Source: Plumapathes pennacea
Lineage: Eukaryota > Cnidaria > Anthozoa > Antipatharia > Myriopathidae
DNA length: 64,000 bases
Direction: 5' to 3'
Assembly: GCA_964036295.1 (NCBI GenBank)
Contig: OZ038467.1
Location: 2,485,501-2,549,500, forward strand
Below the pieces are notes generated by a model, which was not told where the DNA came from, did not search any database, and was given only the letters and a program-made list of their open reading frames with translations. Both the position numbers and the translations under genes were made by a program. This document shows positions 20,639 through 32,500 of the stretch, in pieces. Within the stretch, counting starts at the first letter, position 1; each line of letters begins with the position of its first letter.

Positions 20639-21577
20639 GCCCACTCTGTTAGAGAAAATTTGCAACAAAAATAAATGAGAATTTTAATGACTGAACTGGT
20701 AGGCTTTTAGAGGCCTTTCTTTCTTTATGTCAACACTATTATGATTTGTGTAAGATCACATATTTTTAGGCGATTATAAAATAGCCCCAGATAAAATATT
20801 TATCAAAAATTTATGCATTGTCTTAATTTTTTTCTTTCTTTGTTTATTAAAGTTATTTTTAGTTAGAATGCCGATTGTCACAATAGTCAAACTAATCAGA
20901 CGGCCGAGTTTCAACGTAGCTAGCTCCAGCTGAACAGACTGAAAAATACAAATTCAGTGTCTTGAAAAGTCTAGGTATCAGGCCGCTGATAAACAAGCTT
21001 GCGGATTCCTAGCGATAGTTTTTAAATGTTTTATAATGGTCAGACTTTCATTATCAAAGTTTCAAGAGTCACGAAATGCGTTCAAAATAAAGGAATTGCG
21101 TAGAACCCCGTAGAAGTCTGCAGGCGACTCTTCTATGCTATATATTTTGCATTGCCGTTACGTAACTACTGTACAGTGGCCAGTTTTTCCCATTCTTTTG
21201 GCTAAGGGGAGAATTTCAAAATGATCCTGGCCGTTTTTATCCTACGCCTTATATTTGCATGAAGGCGCGCAAGCCTTGGTTTTCACGAGCGACGCAAGCG
21301 CAAGCAGAGGAATCTTTCTTCAGTCACAGAGCGGAAAACCCCAGGCTTGACGCAAGTACAAGCACAAACATGTCATTTAGACCATTTAGTTCACAGAAAA
21401 CAGCCGCTATAGCACGACGCACGCAAGCACACACAAAAAGAACCCATATTCACAGGGAAGACAGACTCGACGCAAGAAAAAGCTCAAGGATCAAAACATA
21501 TTTAAAAGTTTCCTTATCAATTCTGCTTGCGTCGCTTGGGAAACCGTCTTTAACTCCCAGAAAATAAAAAATATAAA
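20639..21577. other. Receptor upstream flank and ACGCAAG-rich repeat
   Basis: Starts with the conserved GACTGAACTGGTAGGC...CTTTCTTTC upstream block of the receptor family. From about 21260 there is a repeat rich in ACGCAAG and its complement (21286 and 21527 are inversely related), also at 43910-44120 and 45898-45980. No gene recognised. Confidence 0.5.
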
Positions 21578-24126
21578 AACGGGAAACAGGGCAAGGAAAC
21601 TTTAGTTTATTAATTTGCATCAACTGGCGCCATAAAAAAAGTGACATCTGGAGCCAATCAGTAACACATTTACAGGGTCCATTAAGTCATACCAGCTTTC
21701 TCACACGGCGCTAAAATGCACTTTAATCCAGTTACCGAACTCACCATGACAAATACTTTTGTAGTTATGCATTCGAAACATTCTCTGTAACATTTTGTAG
21801 ACTTAGTTTTCAGTTCAGCTAAGATGGTCCAACTATTAAAACACATTTGTTTACTGAAATTTTCAGTAAATTAGCCCTGGATAAATATATCCACCTCTTG
21901 CATGAACACGGCAGAAACCCATTAAACATCAGAAAAAAAAACCCGGTTAGATGTGTTTATTAGCTCGAAGGGAGGCTTTCAAACGCTCTGTTCTAGGAGA
22001 TAAATATAGTAGTTCAAACTGCGAGAGCAAGCTTCAATTTAAAATTCACATTATTTAGAGTTTATTTATAACATGAGTTACAGCCGTTGCCTGAGAATAT
22101 GCTGAGGCCAATCTAATCGAGTCGGCTGGCAGATATACATTTAGAGTTGGTCAGTTAACTTTTTTTTCTAATAAATGCTGGAATTTTCTCGTCGAATATT
22201 CAGCGATTTGTCCCACAGTAAACGTTGGAAACAGATGTACATGGAACCCACTCACTATATAGCTCGTCATGGGTTTAGTAGCTGCGTTCAGTAATACTCA
22301 CCGAGTACACCAGGCCCCTTGTTGTGTCCACAATCCTTGAACAAAAAGATATCTTTCTCTTCTATATACTGCGGCTCAGCTTTTTTTTTTTTTATCAACT
22401 CCGCACTTTGTGGCATGTGTTAAATTTCAAAGCATTTTATTTCTCTAATTGCTTATTAGCTTATACACACACCATAAACGTCAAGCATTTGTCATATTTT
22501 ACTGATGACCGGGTGTTTATCATGTATACTGTCAGAGATAGTCCAACCTTTCTTGCATGGCGAACTGAACGACGACAAGTTGCCCTAAGTTCTTTGCTGT
22601 CTACAAAGTAACTCTGAAAGTCTAGATAACGATAACTCCATAAATGAAGACTTTCCAGATGTTCCAGTGTTAATTTAACTCATCCGCGAAAGACGATTAT
22701 ACTATATTAACAAGAACTTTATTGCTTATTAGCATATCATCATAAACGTCAAGCGTTTGTCATACTTTAATGGTGACCGTTTTTTTTTTGGACATCCACC
22801 AAATACAGATCACGCATACTGTTCTGATCCATCCTTTCTTGCATGGCGAACTGAACGACGACAATTTGCCTTATGTGTTTTGCTTTCTACAGACTCTGGA
22901 AGTCTAGATAACGTTATAAATGAAGACTTTCCAGATGTTCGAATGTTAATTTAACTCGTCCGCGAAAGCCGATTTTATATAATTTTTTACAAGAACAGAA
23001 TGAAAGTTCACAATTCCCCTTTAAATGATTTTGATGTTGTGTAATACCTCTCCAGTGTTTCCTTCGCTGTTATCACTGTAAACGTGCATGGCTTGTACAA
23101 GCTGTTTTGCTGAGAGATATATTTTTTTTGAGGAGTTCTATTTCGATGTTCAAAAAATTAAATTCCCGAGACCTGTTAAGTGTCTTATCCATATGGTGTT
23201 CCTAAAAGTTAAATTTTGTGTGTTAAATTTTAAGGCGTTTTATTTTTTTCTAGTCGCTTATACACAAATTATCTGCTAAACGTCAAACATTTGTCACTTG
23301 GTGACCAGGTGGTTTCAGTGTGACAACCACACACACACACAAAAAAAAAAAAAAAAAGAGGAAATCACGTATATTGTGTTCTCGTCCTTCCTGTCCTGCA
23401 CGGTAAACTGAACGATTACAATTTGCCCTATGTTCTTTGCTTTCTACAAAACTCTTGAAGTCTAAATAACGGTAACTGTAAATGAGGGACTTTCAAGATG
23501 TTCCAACGTTAATTTAAATCATCCGCGAAAGCCGATTCTATAATATTTACAAGAACAGAATGCGATTTGATAATTGCGGTTAGCAAATAGGCAATTTTTT
23601 AATTCATAAAGTGTATTTCTGAGGTAGTGGATGTTAATCAGACTAGTGTTGGGTGACTTCGGCAATTCTAATTTCCGTGTGCAGTTTTAACCGTTAATGT
23701 CAAATAATCAATAAGGATCATATAGATACGAGTGTTTTACTGGAAAATATACCGTGCGTAAAATTCATACGAAACTACATCCGGGACCCGAGTGGCGTAT
23801 TTTCCATATCCTCACTAGTGAGGATATCGTTGGCATCATTTCCCACTTTTGCACGGTTGTTTGTGCAATTTCTCGTAAAACACTCGTGCCTAATATAATA
23901 AAAAGAAAATTACACGGCGGCTTGTAAGATATGGATTTTATTTTCTCGTGGTAGAAACTATATTTTACCACTCGAAAATAATATTCATATCTTCGCGCCG
24001 CCGTGTAATATCCTCCATATATTACACATGTGAACTTCTGTTGAAATTATACTTGCGTGGCAGCCACGTTGGTTCCACTAGCAATGAAACCCTTGTAATG
24101 GAGCTTGTTTTAAAATGTCTTCTCAT
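21578..24126. other. D2 spacer equivalent to 1-2555
   Basis: Duplicate of the D1 spacer with the same degenerate tandem units and the same double hairpin (23729-24009). No gene seen. Confidence 0.6.
23937..23942 (-). terminator. Possible poly(A) signal in the hairpin repeat
   Basis: On the minus strand the hairpin arm reads AATAAA about 185 nt beyond the receptor stop codon. Equivalents lie at 2366-2371, 40414-40419, 56513-56518 and 61567-61572. No other AATAAA is nearer the stop in the copies I compared. Use as a 3' end signal is inference. Confidence 0.3.
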
Positions 24127-25134
24127 TTAAAGCTTTGTGGTGTAGGCCATGTTATCGACCGCCATGTTCGGTTGAGGATGGGAACAAACCACTGCGCATG
24201 CTTGTCGGTTCATTACCTCTGGCCTGTTCCTCATTTCTATCGCCTGCACTCGTCTCTCATCTGTGTGCCTGCAGAGCAGACGTAACGCAGCTCGTCGGAA
24301 CTGCGGCATTTTTAACGAGTAAATTAGTGGATTGACCAGGGAGTTGGCGAGAAGCAGGAAAACTAAACCGCTAAACAGATGGTTAAAGCCATACTTTGAC
24401 GACACCCGAGCAACGATGTCACAATAAAGAGTAAGAACTACAGCAGGTAACCAAGTTACTATGGAAACTGCTGTGGTAAGGAACAAAGTGGCCGTCAGCT
24501 TACGATCCCGTGCAGTGGTCACGTGGTTTTGGGGATGCTGATAGAATTTAATCTTTATCCAAATGCTGATGTAACAGACCAAAATAATCAAGGAAAAGAG
24601 TAAGTTGCTGGCTAGCCAAACATATTTAAACACCACAGCTGAAATGAAACCATAACGTCCTACCAAGTCTAGAACAGGAAAGAATATTGGTAAAATCCAA
24701 CCGAACCCAAACATCACGTGATAACTTCGTGATGAGAGTACGCGATGTTTCAGCGGCCATAGAGTGGCGTACATTCTCTCCAGTGCGACGACCGTCAGGT
24801 TGATCAACGAAGCGTAAGAAAAGAACAGGTAAACGGCGTTGGTTGACAGGAAAACCAGGGAGTTCAGCTTCCACAAATGGCTGGTGAAAGAAAAAGTATT
24901 ATAAAGCACTGATAGCCCTCCAAGAGCTCCGACCAGAAGATCTGCTACTGCTAAACTGGTAGGTGGCCAATAAGCTTTGCGCTGCCTCAACTCTCTTGTT
25001 CTAGTGAACACAGCTACAACCACCGCATTTCCAGTGATAATTACGAGAATTTCAATAGTGAAAGCCACGACATATGGAATGCTTTGAAAGCGAGGAAGGC
25101 GACCATCTTCCAAATGGATCTCTGAAGTGTTCAT
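24127..25134 (-). CDS. Class A GPCR, intact
   Basis: 335-aa seven-helix receptor with all core motifs: N36 (1.50), D65 (2.50), E119-R120 (3.49-3.50), W146 (4.50), TWLP 227-230, NPLIY 268-272 and a helix 8 with Cys288. Residue 3.25 is Phe95 and the TM4-TM5 loop has no cysteine, so the usual TM3-ECL2 disulphide is absent. TM5 lacks Pro5.50 and ECL2 is short. These traits resemble the melanocortin/EDG/cannabinoid side of class A (inference). One protein difference from 2556-3563 (R120 against G) and three from 61757-62764. Start at the ATG; the upstream TTG extension is not credible in a eukaryote. Confidence 0.92.
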   Translation of the reverse strand: MNTSEIHLEDGRLPRFQSIPYVVAFTIEILVIITGNAVVVAVFTRTRELRQRKAYWPPTSLAVADLLVGALGGLSVLYNTFSFTSHLWKLNSLVFLSTNAVYLFFSYASLINLTVVALERMYATLWPLKHRVLSSRSYHVMFGFGWILPIFFPVLDLVGRYGFISAVVFKYVWLASNLLFSLIILVCYISIWIKIKFYQHPQNHVTTARDRKLTATLFLTTAVSIVTWLPAVVLTLYCDIVARVSSKYGFNHLFSGLVFLLLANSLVNPLIYSLKMPQFRRAALRLLCRHTDERRVQAIEMRNRPEVMNRQACAVVCSHPQPNMAVDNMAYTTKL

Positions 25135-25141
25135 GCCCACT

Positions 25142-25161
25142 CTGTTGAAGAAAATTTGCAA
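25142..25161 (-). promoter_or_regulatory. Probable splice acceptor just 5' of the receptor ATG
   Basis: Coding strand TTTTCTTCAACAG/AGTGGGCATG: a pyrimidine-rich run ending CAG eight bases before the initiator. The same motif precedes the ATGs at 3563, 41611, 57743 and 62764, and with TTAACAG at 52790. A 5' UTR intron with a distant first exon would explain its conservation. Confidence 0.4.
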
Positions 25162-26602
25162 CAAAATTAAATGAGAATTTTAATGACTGAACTGGTAGGC
25201 TTTTAGAGGCCTTTCTTTCTTTCTTTATGTCGGCACTCGTCTGATTTGTGTAAAATCACATCTTTTTAGGCGATTATAAAATAGCCCAAGATAAAATATT
25301 TATCAAAAATTTATGCATTGTCTTAATTCTTTCTTTCTTTGTTGTTGCCGAGCGCATGCGCGAGGTAGCACATATTCTGGTCATGAACGAGATCAGGGAT
25401 CTCTAGATGTTCACTCATGTGACAGCTGATGGCCATATAATGATGCCCAGGGGACAGTGAGTGTTTTTCTCCGACGTCACTCGAAAGTCGAAGCAAGGAT
25501 CGAGTATTGAAGAGAAACATCGCCTGATCTTCCTGATGATCTCTGCCAAACAACAACACGCCACAATCGCGATGTACCGGCTACAAACGGTTTGTCTTTC
25601 GTGTCAATGCGCCCCTCAATGTTTAACTGTTTCGTCATTTGGCTTTACATTTGTTGATCCATGTGAGTAATAAGAATAAACTACAGTCTGACTTGAGCTA
25701 ACAATTTTTTTGTTGTCGGTTAACGCTCGTTTCTTCGCTGTTGAGTCGAGTCAAGCCGCGTTGCGTTACTCAACCCACGATAAAATACATGTTGCGAGGG
25801 GTCAATCACGGGCATTCACTGCTGGCAATCCATTTCTTGTGCAAAATTCAAAGCAGTATGGACACATGTATTTTGTGTGGAACGATTTATCGAGGCCCAC
25901 GAGGTTTGTGTACGTATAACAGCTGTCGACTCTTCTTAAAACCGAAACCTGTTCGGCCGTGTTAAATTTCAAAGCATTTTATTTCTCTAGTTGCTTATTA
26001 GCTTATACACACACCATAAACGTCAAGCATTTGTCATATTTTACTGATGACCGGGTGTTTATCATGTATACTGTCAGTGATAGTCCAACCTTTCTTGCAT
26101 GGCGAACTGAACGACGACAAGTTGCCCTAAGTTCTTTGCTGTCTACAAACTCTGAAAGTCTAGGTAACGATAACTCCATAAAATAATGAAGACTTTCCAG
26201 ATGTTCCAGTGTCAATTTAACTCATCCACGAAAGACGATTATACAATATTAACAAGAACAGAATGCGATTTGATAGTTGCAGTTTGCAAATAGACTATCA
26301 ATGTTGGGTGACTTTGGCCATTCTTAAATGATTTCCGTGTATTTAAACTGTTTATGCCAGATAATCAACAAGGATTAATACTGACTTTCAAGTTTCCTTT
26401 GGCTCCGCTGAAGTTGGTGGTTTCTCCTGTACTTTTCTACAACATTTTGTTCACATAAATAAAAGAAAAGTGTACTCGGGTCTGTATGCCCTATGCTTGC
26501 AAGATTTGTACTCTGAAATTTTCTTGTTTACGATTTACGCACGGCATAAACTTTTGCCGATCGGTGCAGGTTTCAATGATCACAAAGTCGTGTAATAAAT
26601 CT

Positions 26603-26741
26603 CTTATTGACCGAGTTTGCTCGGGACCGTACTGGGAGAATATTGGCCCTCGGTCTTTTTTGTACCTCGCTGCGCTCGGTCCATACTGTCAAGACCTCGG
26701 GCGATATTTTCCCAGTACGGCCCTCGCACTCGGTCAATAAG
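26603..26741. mobile_element. 139-bp foldback MITE, D2 copy
   Basis: Duplicate of 5032-5170, same ends and no visible differences in the arms. Confidence 0.75.
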
Positions 26742-27883
26742 ATATATATATATCGGCAGCGCAAGAGGCCGAATGTGATGCCGAAGGGTGTAGAGAACGT
26801 ATAGTCCAACGTTCCTCTTCGTGGGAGCGCTATTTTGTTTGTTAAAGCAATCCTTTAGTTTCTCAATCAAGAATCAACATATAATTTATTCCCCTGTTTG
26901 TTTATCTGCATGGATAAGAATTTTATTGACTGACCTGGTAGGCTTTTAGAGGCCTTCCTTTCTTTCTTTATGTAGTCTCATTTGTGTAAGATTACTTATT
27001 TTTAGGAAATTACAAAATAACCACAGGTGAAATATTCATCAAAAATATATGCATTGTCTTAATTCTTTCTTTCTTCGTTTATTAAAGTTATTTTAGTTAG
27101 AATGCCGGTTGTCGCAATAACCGATTACTAATCAGATGGCCGAGTTTCAACGTAACATAGCTCCAGCCAAACAAACCGAAAAATACAAATTCAGTGCGGT
27201 CTTGAAAGGTCGCGGTACCAGGCCGCTGATAAACAAGCTTGCGGATCCCTAGCGAGAGTTTTCAAATGTGTTTTCCTCCGTGTATTAGAAACGCCACGAA
27301 ATAGTACATCCATGCTTCGAAGGTCTGTGTTTAAATACATTTTAACGGTCAAGCTTTCAATATAAAAGTTTCAAAGTATCAGAGAGTCTTGAAATGCGTT
27401 TAAAATGAAGGGATTGCGTAGAACCCCGTCGAAAGTTTTCAGGCGACTCTTCTATGGTATATATTTAGCATTGCCGTTAAGTAACTACTGTACAATGTGG
27501 CCAGTTTTTCCCATTCTTTCGGCTAAGGCCAGAATTTCAAAATAGCCTTGGCCGTTTTTATCCTACGCTTTATATTTGCATGAAGGCGCGCAAGCCTTAG
27601 TTTTCATGAGTCAGTGTCGTAAGCACAAGCAGAAGAATCTTTATTCAGTCACAGAGTGGAAAACCCCAGACTCGTTAAATAATCAGAAAATTGCCGGTAA
27701 TATTCTTTATTCTTTTAGCTCGAAGGGAAGCTTTTAAACACTCTACTCGCGAGGAGTTAGAGAATGCAGTTCAAACTGCGGCAGCAAGTTTCAATTCAAA
27801 ATTCACATTATTTAGAGTTTTTATATATAAAGCGTAACTTAGTCACAGGTGATGTTGGCTGAGAATAAGCTGAGGTCCATCTA

Positions 27884-28241
27884 CAGCCAAAGCTCTCGTA
27901 GGCGACCACCTCGGGAACTCGAAAAAGTGGTCGTAACTGGAGCTGGTCGCTACGAGAATGGGCTCTCGTAAACGACCACGCGCTAAAACAATAGAGGCTG
28001 GTCGTATACAAGAGCTTTTAGCATAAAGCCGCTCGGTACTCCACCCAAAACTCCCTTGAAATTTTAATTCGAGATCTTTGTATTAAGCGAACCATTAGCG
28101 CAATTATTATTACTGTAAATGCGTTCAAGTAGTGTTCACTTTCACTAAAGTGTTTACTAATACGAGTCAGACCCTTTGAGTGGTCACTTACAACTAAAGC
28201 TGGTCGCTTACGAGTGTGGTGGCAAGGAGAGCTTTGACTGT
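27884..28241. mobile_element. TA-target MITE, D2 copy
   Basis: Duplicate of 6313-6670, with the same TA-flanked termini. Confidence 0.8.
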
Positions 28242-29195
28242 AATTGAGTCGGCTGGCAACTATATAGAGTTGGTTAGTTAGCTTTTTTCTAATAAATGCT
28301 GGAATTTCATGGCCGAATTCGGCCATTCTTCCCACAGTAAACATTGTTGGAAACAGATGTACATGGAACCCTCTCACTATATAGCTCGTCATGGGTTTTG
28401 TAGCTGCGTTCAGTAATACTCACCGAGTAGTACACCAGGCCCCTTGTTGTACCCACAATCCTTAAACAAGAAGATATCTTTCTATTCTATATACTGCGGC
28501 TCAGCTCTTTTTTATCAACTCCGCACTTTGTGGCATGTGTTAAATTTCAAAGCATTTTATTTCTCTAGTTGCTTATTAGCTTATACACACACCATAAACG
28601 TCAAGCATTTGTCATATTTTACTGATGACCGGGTGTTTATCATGTATACTGTCAGTGATCCTGATCCTTTCTTGCATGGCGAACTGAACGACGACAAGTT
28701 GCCCTAAGTTCTTTGCTGTCTACAACTCTGAAAGTCTAGATAACGATAACTCCATAAATGAAGACTTTCCAGATGTTCCAGTGTTAATTTAACTCACATT
28801 TGCGAAAGACGATTATACTATATTAACAAGAACTTTATTGCTTATTAGCATATCATCATAAACGTCAAGCGTTTGTCATACTTTACTGGTGACATGCCGG
28901 GTGTTTTTTTTTGGACAACCACCAAATACAGATCACGCATACTGTTCTGATCCATCCTTTCTTGCATGGCGAACTGAACGACGACAATTTGCCTTATGTG
29001 TTTTGCTTTCTACAGACTCTGGAAGTCCAGATAACGTTATAAATGAAGACTTTCCAGATGTTCGAATGTTAATTTAACTCGTCCGCGAAAGCCGATTTTA
29101 TATAATTTTTTACAAGAACAGAACAGAATGAAAGTTCACAATTCCCCTTTAAATGATTTTGATGTTGTAATACCTCTCCAGTGTTTCCTTCGCTG

Positions 29196-29492
29196 TGTCG
29201 GAAACTGAGTGATACGTGTGAGTGAGTGAGTGAGTGATGTGACGGAAATAATTGCCATATTTTGATTTGTGAGTCAGAATGAGTGTACCTTTGTAGTCTA
29301 ATGTGTTAACTAATCGTCTTGAACAAATAAGTAATCATAGGCGCGGCCTTTTAAGGGAGATTTTGTAATTAAATCTAAGGTGATTAGAGATAGTTGAGCG
29401 AGAGCACGGGAGAAGCTTTTGAGACCGAGAGAGAAAATACAATCATTGTGATAATCGTGACCGTGTGGGTTTTCTACCTCGTGTTCCCCACA
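29196..29492 (+). repeat. 5' LTR
   Basis: 297 bp with GTGAGTGAGTGAGTGA near its start and TGTTCCCCACA at its end. It should hold the element promoter; no clear TATA box identified. Confidence 0.93.
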
Positions 29493-29496
29493 TTAC

Positions 29497-29514
29497 TGGC
29501 ACCTCCGACGGGGA
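29497..29514 (+). other. Probable primer binding site
   Basis: TGGCACCTCCGACGGGG begins 4 bases after the 5' LTR. TGG at the start fits a tRNA 3' CCA end; I cannot assign the tRNA. Confidence 0.6.
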
Positions 29515-29577
29515 ATAAACCGTATACCTGTGACAGAATTCTGGAATCTCAAGTACAGAATACTACTGCGGAACATC

Positions 29578-32500
29578 ATGTCCCTCAAGAAGCAACTCGG
29601 TGAGTTGGACTCAAAACTAAAGGCACTTCATCTTCGACTGAAGAAAACTAAGGATGTGCTTGAGAAGAAAGACCAGTTGGCTATCGAAAGACAGCGCTCT
29701 TCGATTGCTAAACTTGCTGGAGAGATTGATCTTTTAAGAGGGTCAATCCACGAGACTAAATTTACATTAGGCGAGACGGAAGAGAACATCGAGGAATGGT
29801 CGGAGGAGATCGACGGAGACCTCTCACTCGCAGACGAGAGCTGCGAAGAGTTGGCCAAATGCCTGAAGGAAATGGAAAGTCAGGCACGACACGCCGAGCA
29901 AGACCACATCCACGAAAAGACCATGGAGCTTGAGAAGCAACTTCACCAACAGAAGCTAGAAGCTGCATTAAAGCAGAAGGAGCTTGCGGAACAGTCTACG
30001 CCCGCCGTTAGGTTGCCCAAGATCTCTATTACAAAATTCAATGGCACGCCCCTGGACTGGGTACGCTTCGAGGGGCAGTTCAAAGCCATGGTTGACTCCC
30101 AGAAAGTACACGGAGTGACTAAGTTTTCACATTTAAAGGAGCTTGTGGAACCGCGAGTTCGGAGCGCGCTGGACTGCCTTCCCTTCACGGAGGAAGGCTA
30201 TGTTCGAGCCATGAAGTATCTTCAAGATAAATATGGTCATCCGAACGAAGTCGCAGGCGCCTATGTGATCAACCTACTGGAGTTGGAGCCTATATCTGAG
30301 AGAGATGTCGGAAAAATACACCAGTTCTACGAGAAACTGCTGTTTAACGTGGAGAGCTTGGCAACGCTGGGGAAACTCGACACGATTCAGGGCGCTGCCT
30401 TCTTCGTGATTGTAAAGAAACTCGAGCTCCTCAAGAGGGAACTCGTGACCCACGTGGCCGGTGACTGGCGTGACTGGACGTTCACGGAACTGATAGAAGC
30501 ACTGAGAAAGTGGACGGAGACGAACACGATCACGAAAGTTGACAAGCGCGTTGTTAGCAAGCGTAGTTCTGGCCTACCACAAGCCCGCGCCTTCCAGTCA
30601 CACGACCGTGACGTCAAGTACGGCTCCTACACATGCGTTTATTGTGACAGCGAAGATCACCGCGCTTCCAACTGTGACAAAGTGACTTCACCAGCCGAGC
30701 GCAAAAAGATCTTAATGCAGAAGAAATTATGCTTCAACTGCGCTGCAGGGCAACACAGTGCCAATGCCTGCAAAAGCAAGATGTCGTGCCGTCTCTGCCA
30801 TAAGCGTCATCACACGTCAATTTGCCAGACGTCAGAAGAGCCAGGATTGACAACCGATGTCGGAAATGCCTCAGTCGTGCATCCGGTGGTATTAGTGGAG
30901 ATTAACGGCCGGAAGTTTCGAGCGCTGTTGGATAGTGGTGCGAGCCACTCATACGTGTCATCAACCGTAATTGATTTGACACACGCGCGTGCCGCCAGAA
31001 GTAGCACGCGACGCATTGCGACGTTGTTAGGAGTGACAACAACGAAACTGCGTGAATATGACGTCTGTCTGAAGGCGCTCAAAGGCAATTTCGCGCTGAA
31101 CACGCGAGTCACGCGAATTAACAAGAAGGAACTATTTATGCTGGATAATCCTCACAACGAGTGCCGAATCGCCAACTACCCGCACTTGCGGGACGTAGAG
31201 TTAGAAGATCGTCCCACAAAGGATCGTTTACCGGTACATATCATTCTGGGAGCAAACGAGTTCGCTCAGGTACGTACTCGAGCGCCACTACGAGTCGGGC
31301 GGCACGGAGAGCCGGTAGCGGAACTTACTCGCTTTGGATGGACTATTATGGCGCCTGGAATCGAGGCTGACCTGTCTGCCGGTTTTCTCGCAGTCAACGC
31401 GACAGCTGACTCCGAGGGATTGTGCGCCCTAGACGTGCTCGGTTTGGCTGATTCACCTGCTGGAGATCAACAGGAGGTCTACAGAGAATTTCGAGAGCAA
31501 CTGACTCGCGATGAGCAAGAGGGCTGGTACGAGACCGGGCTGCCGTGGAAGGGTGATCATCCCCCGCTTCTTAACAACCGAGCTGGCAGCCTTCGTCGTC
31601 TGACCACGCAGGTGACCAAGTTGCGTCGAGCTGGAAAGCTGGAAGATTACGACCCAATTATCAAGGAACAGCTTGCGGAAGGTGTGGTCGAGCCTGCGCC
31701 TTCCCATCCGGTGGGGAGGGAGTTTTACATGCCACACCGAGCCGTAATCAAGGAAAGCGCCGAAAGCACCAAGTTACGAGTGGTGTACGATTGTTCCGCG
31801 CGCGCTAGGGAGGGAACGCCGTCTCTCAACGACTGTCTCGATCCAGGTCCGGCACTCCAGAACAAGTTATGGAACGTCTTAGTCCGTGCCCGATTTCATC
31901 CAGTGGCCGTGGCGGGAGATGTGCGTAAGGCATTCCTGCAAGCACGCGTCAGGGAAGGGGAGCGGGACGCTCTCCGCTTCCACTGGCTACGCGACTTGAA
32001 CTCGACAGAAGTCCAAACTCTAAGGTTCACCAGGGTGCTGTTTGGTCTTGCGCTCTCTCCGTTTCTGTTGGGCGGAGTCATTGAGCAACACTTGGAGAGC
32101 TGGAGCGACCGACTTCCAGAGATAGTGGAGGAAATCTTGCGCAGCCTCTATGTTGATGACCTTATTTCAGGTGGGCCCACGGTGAACGAAGCCAGCGGTC
32201 TGAAGCGGGACGCAATTACCATCTTCGCCGACGGTGGTTTCACACTCCATAAATGGCATTCCAACGAACCCGAGCTGGAGTCCAATCAGATCCTACCTCC
32301 TGGCGGTGATGGAGAAACAACCTACGCCAAACTCCAGCTAAGTTACGCCTCAGGGGAGGGGTGCAAGCTACTAGGCCTGGGTTGGAACAAAGCAGCAGAC
32401 ACATTGAGTGTTTCCATCCCTGTAGGAGAAACTGTGCCTTCGAAAAGAGGAATCCTGGGCAAAGTGGCCCATATTTATGATCCCATAGGACTCGTCTCGC

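Larger units (their letters stand above)
12121..21200. repeat. Duplicated block B, copy 1
   Basis: This block is collinear with 34722-39575 and 52815-56108. Its order is: 5' flank of a missing receptor, Helitron-like insertion, receptor tail fragment, truncated receptor and its upstream flank. Copy 1 is the longest because it alone carries element A (14475-17555), the foldback element (17978-18326) and the MITE (19808-20575). Confidence 0.85.
25135..29195. other. D2 spacer equivalent to 3564-7624
   Basis: Receptor 5' flank, 139-bp foldback MITE, TA-target MITE and degenerate spacer units as in D1. No gene recognised. Confidence 0.6.
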
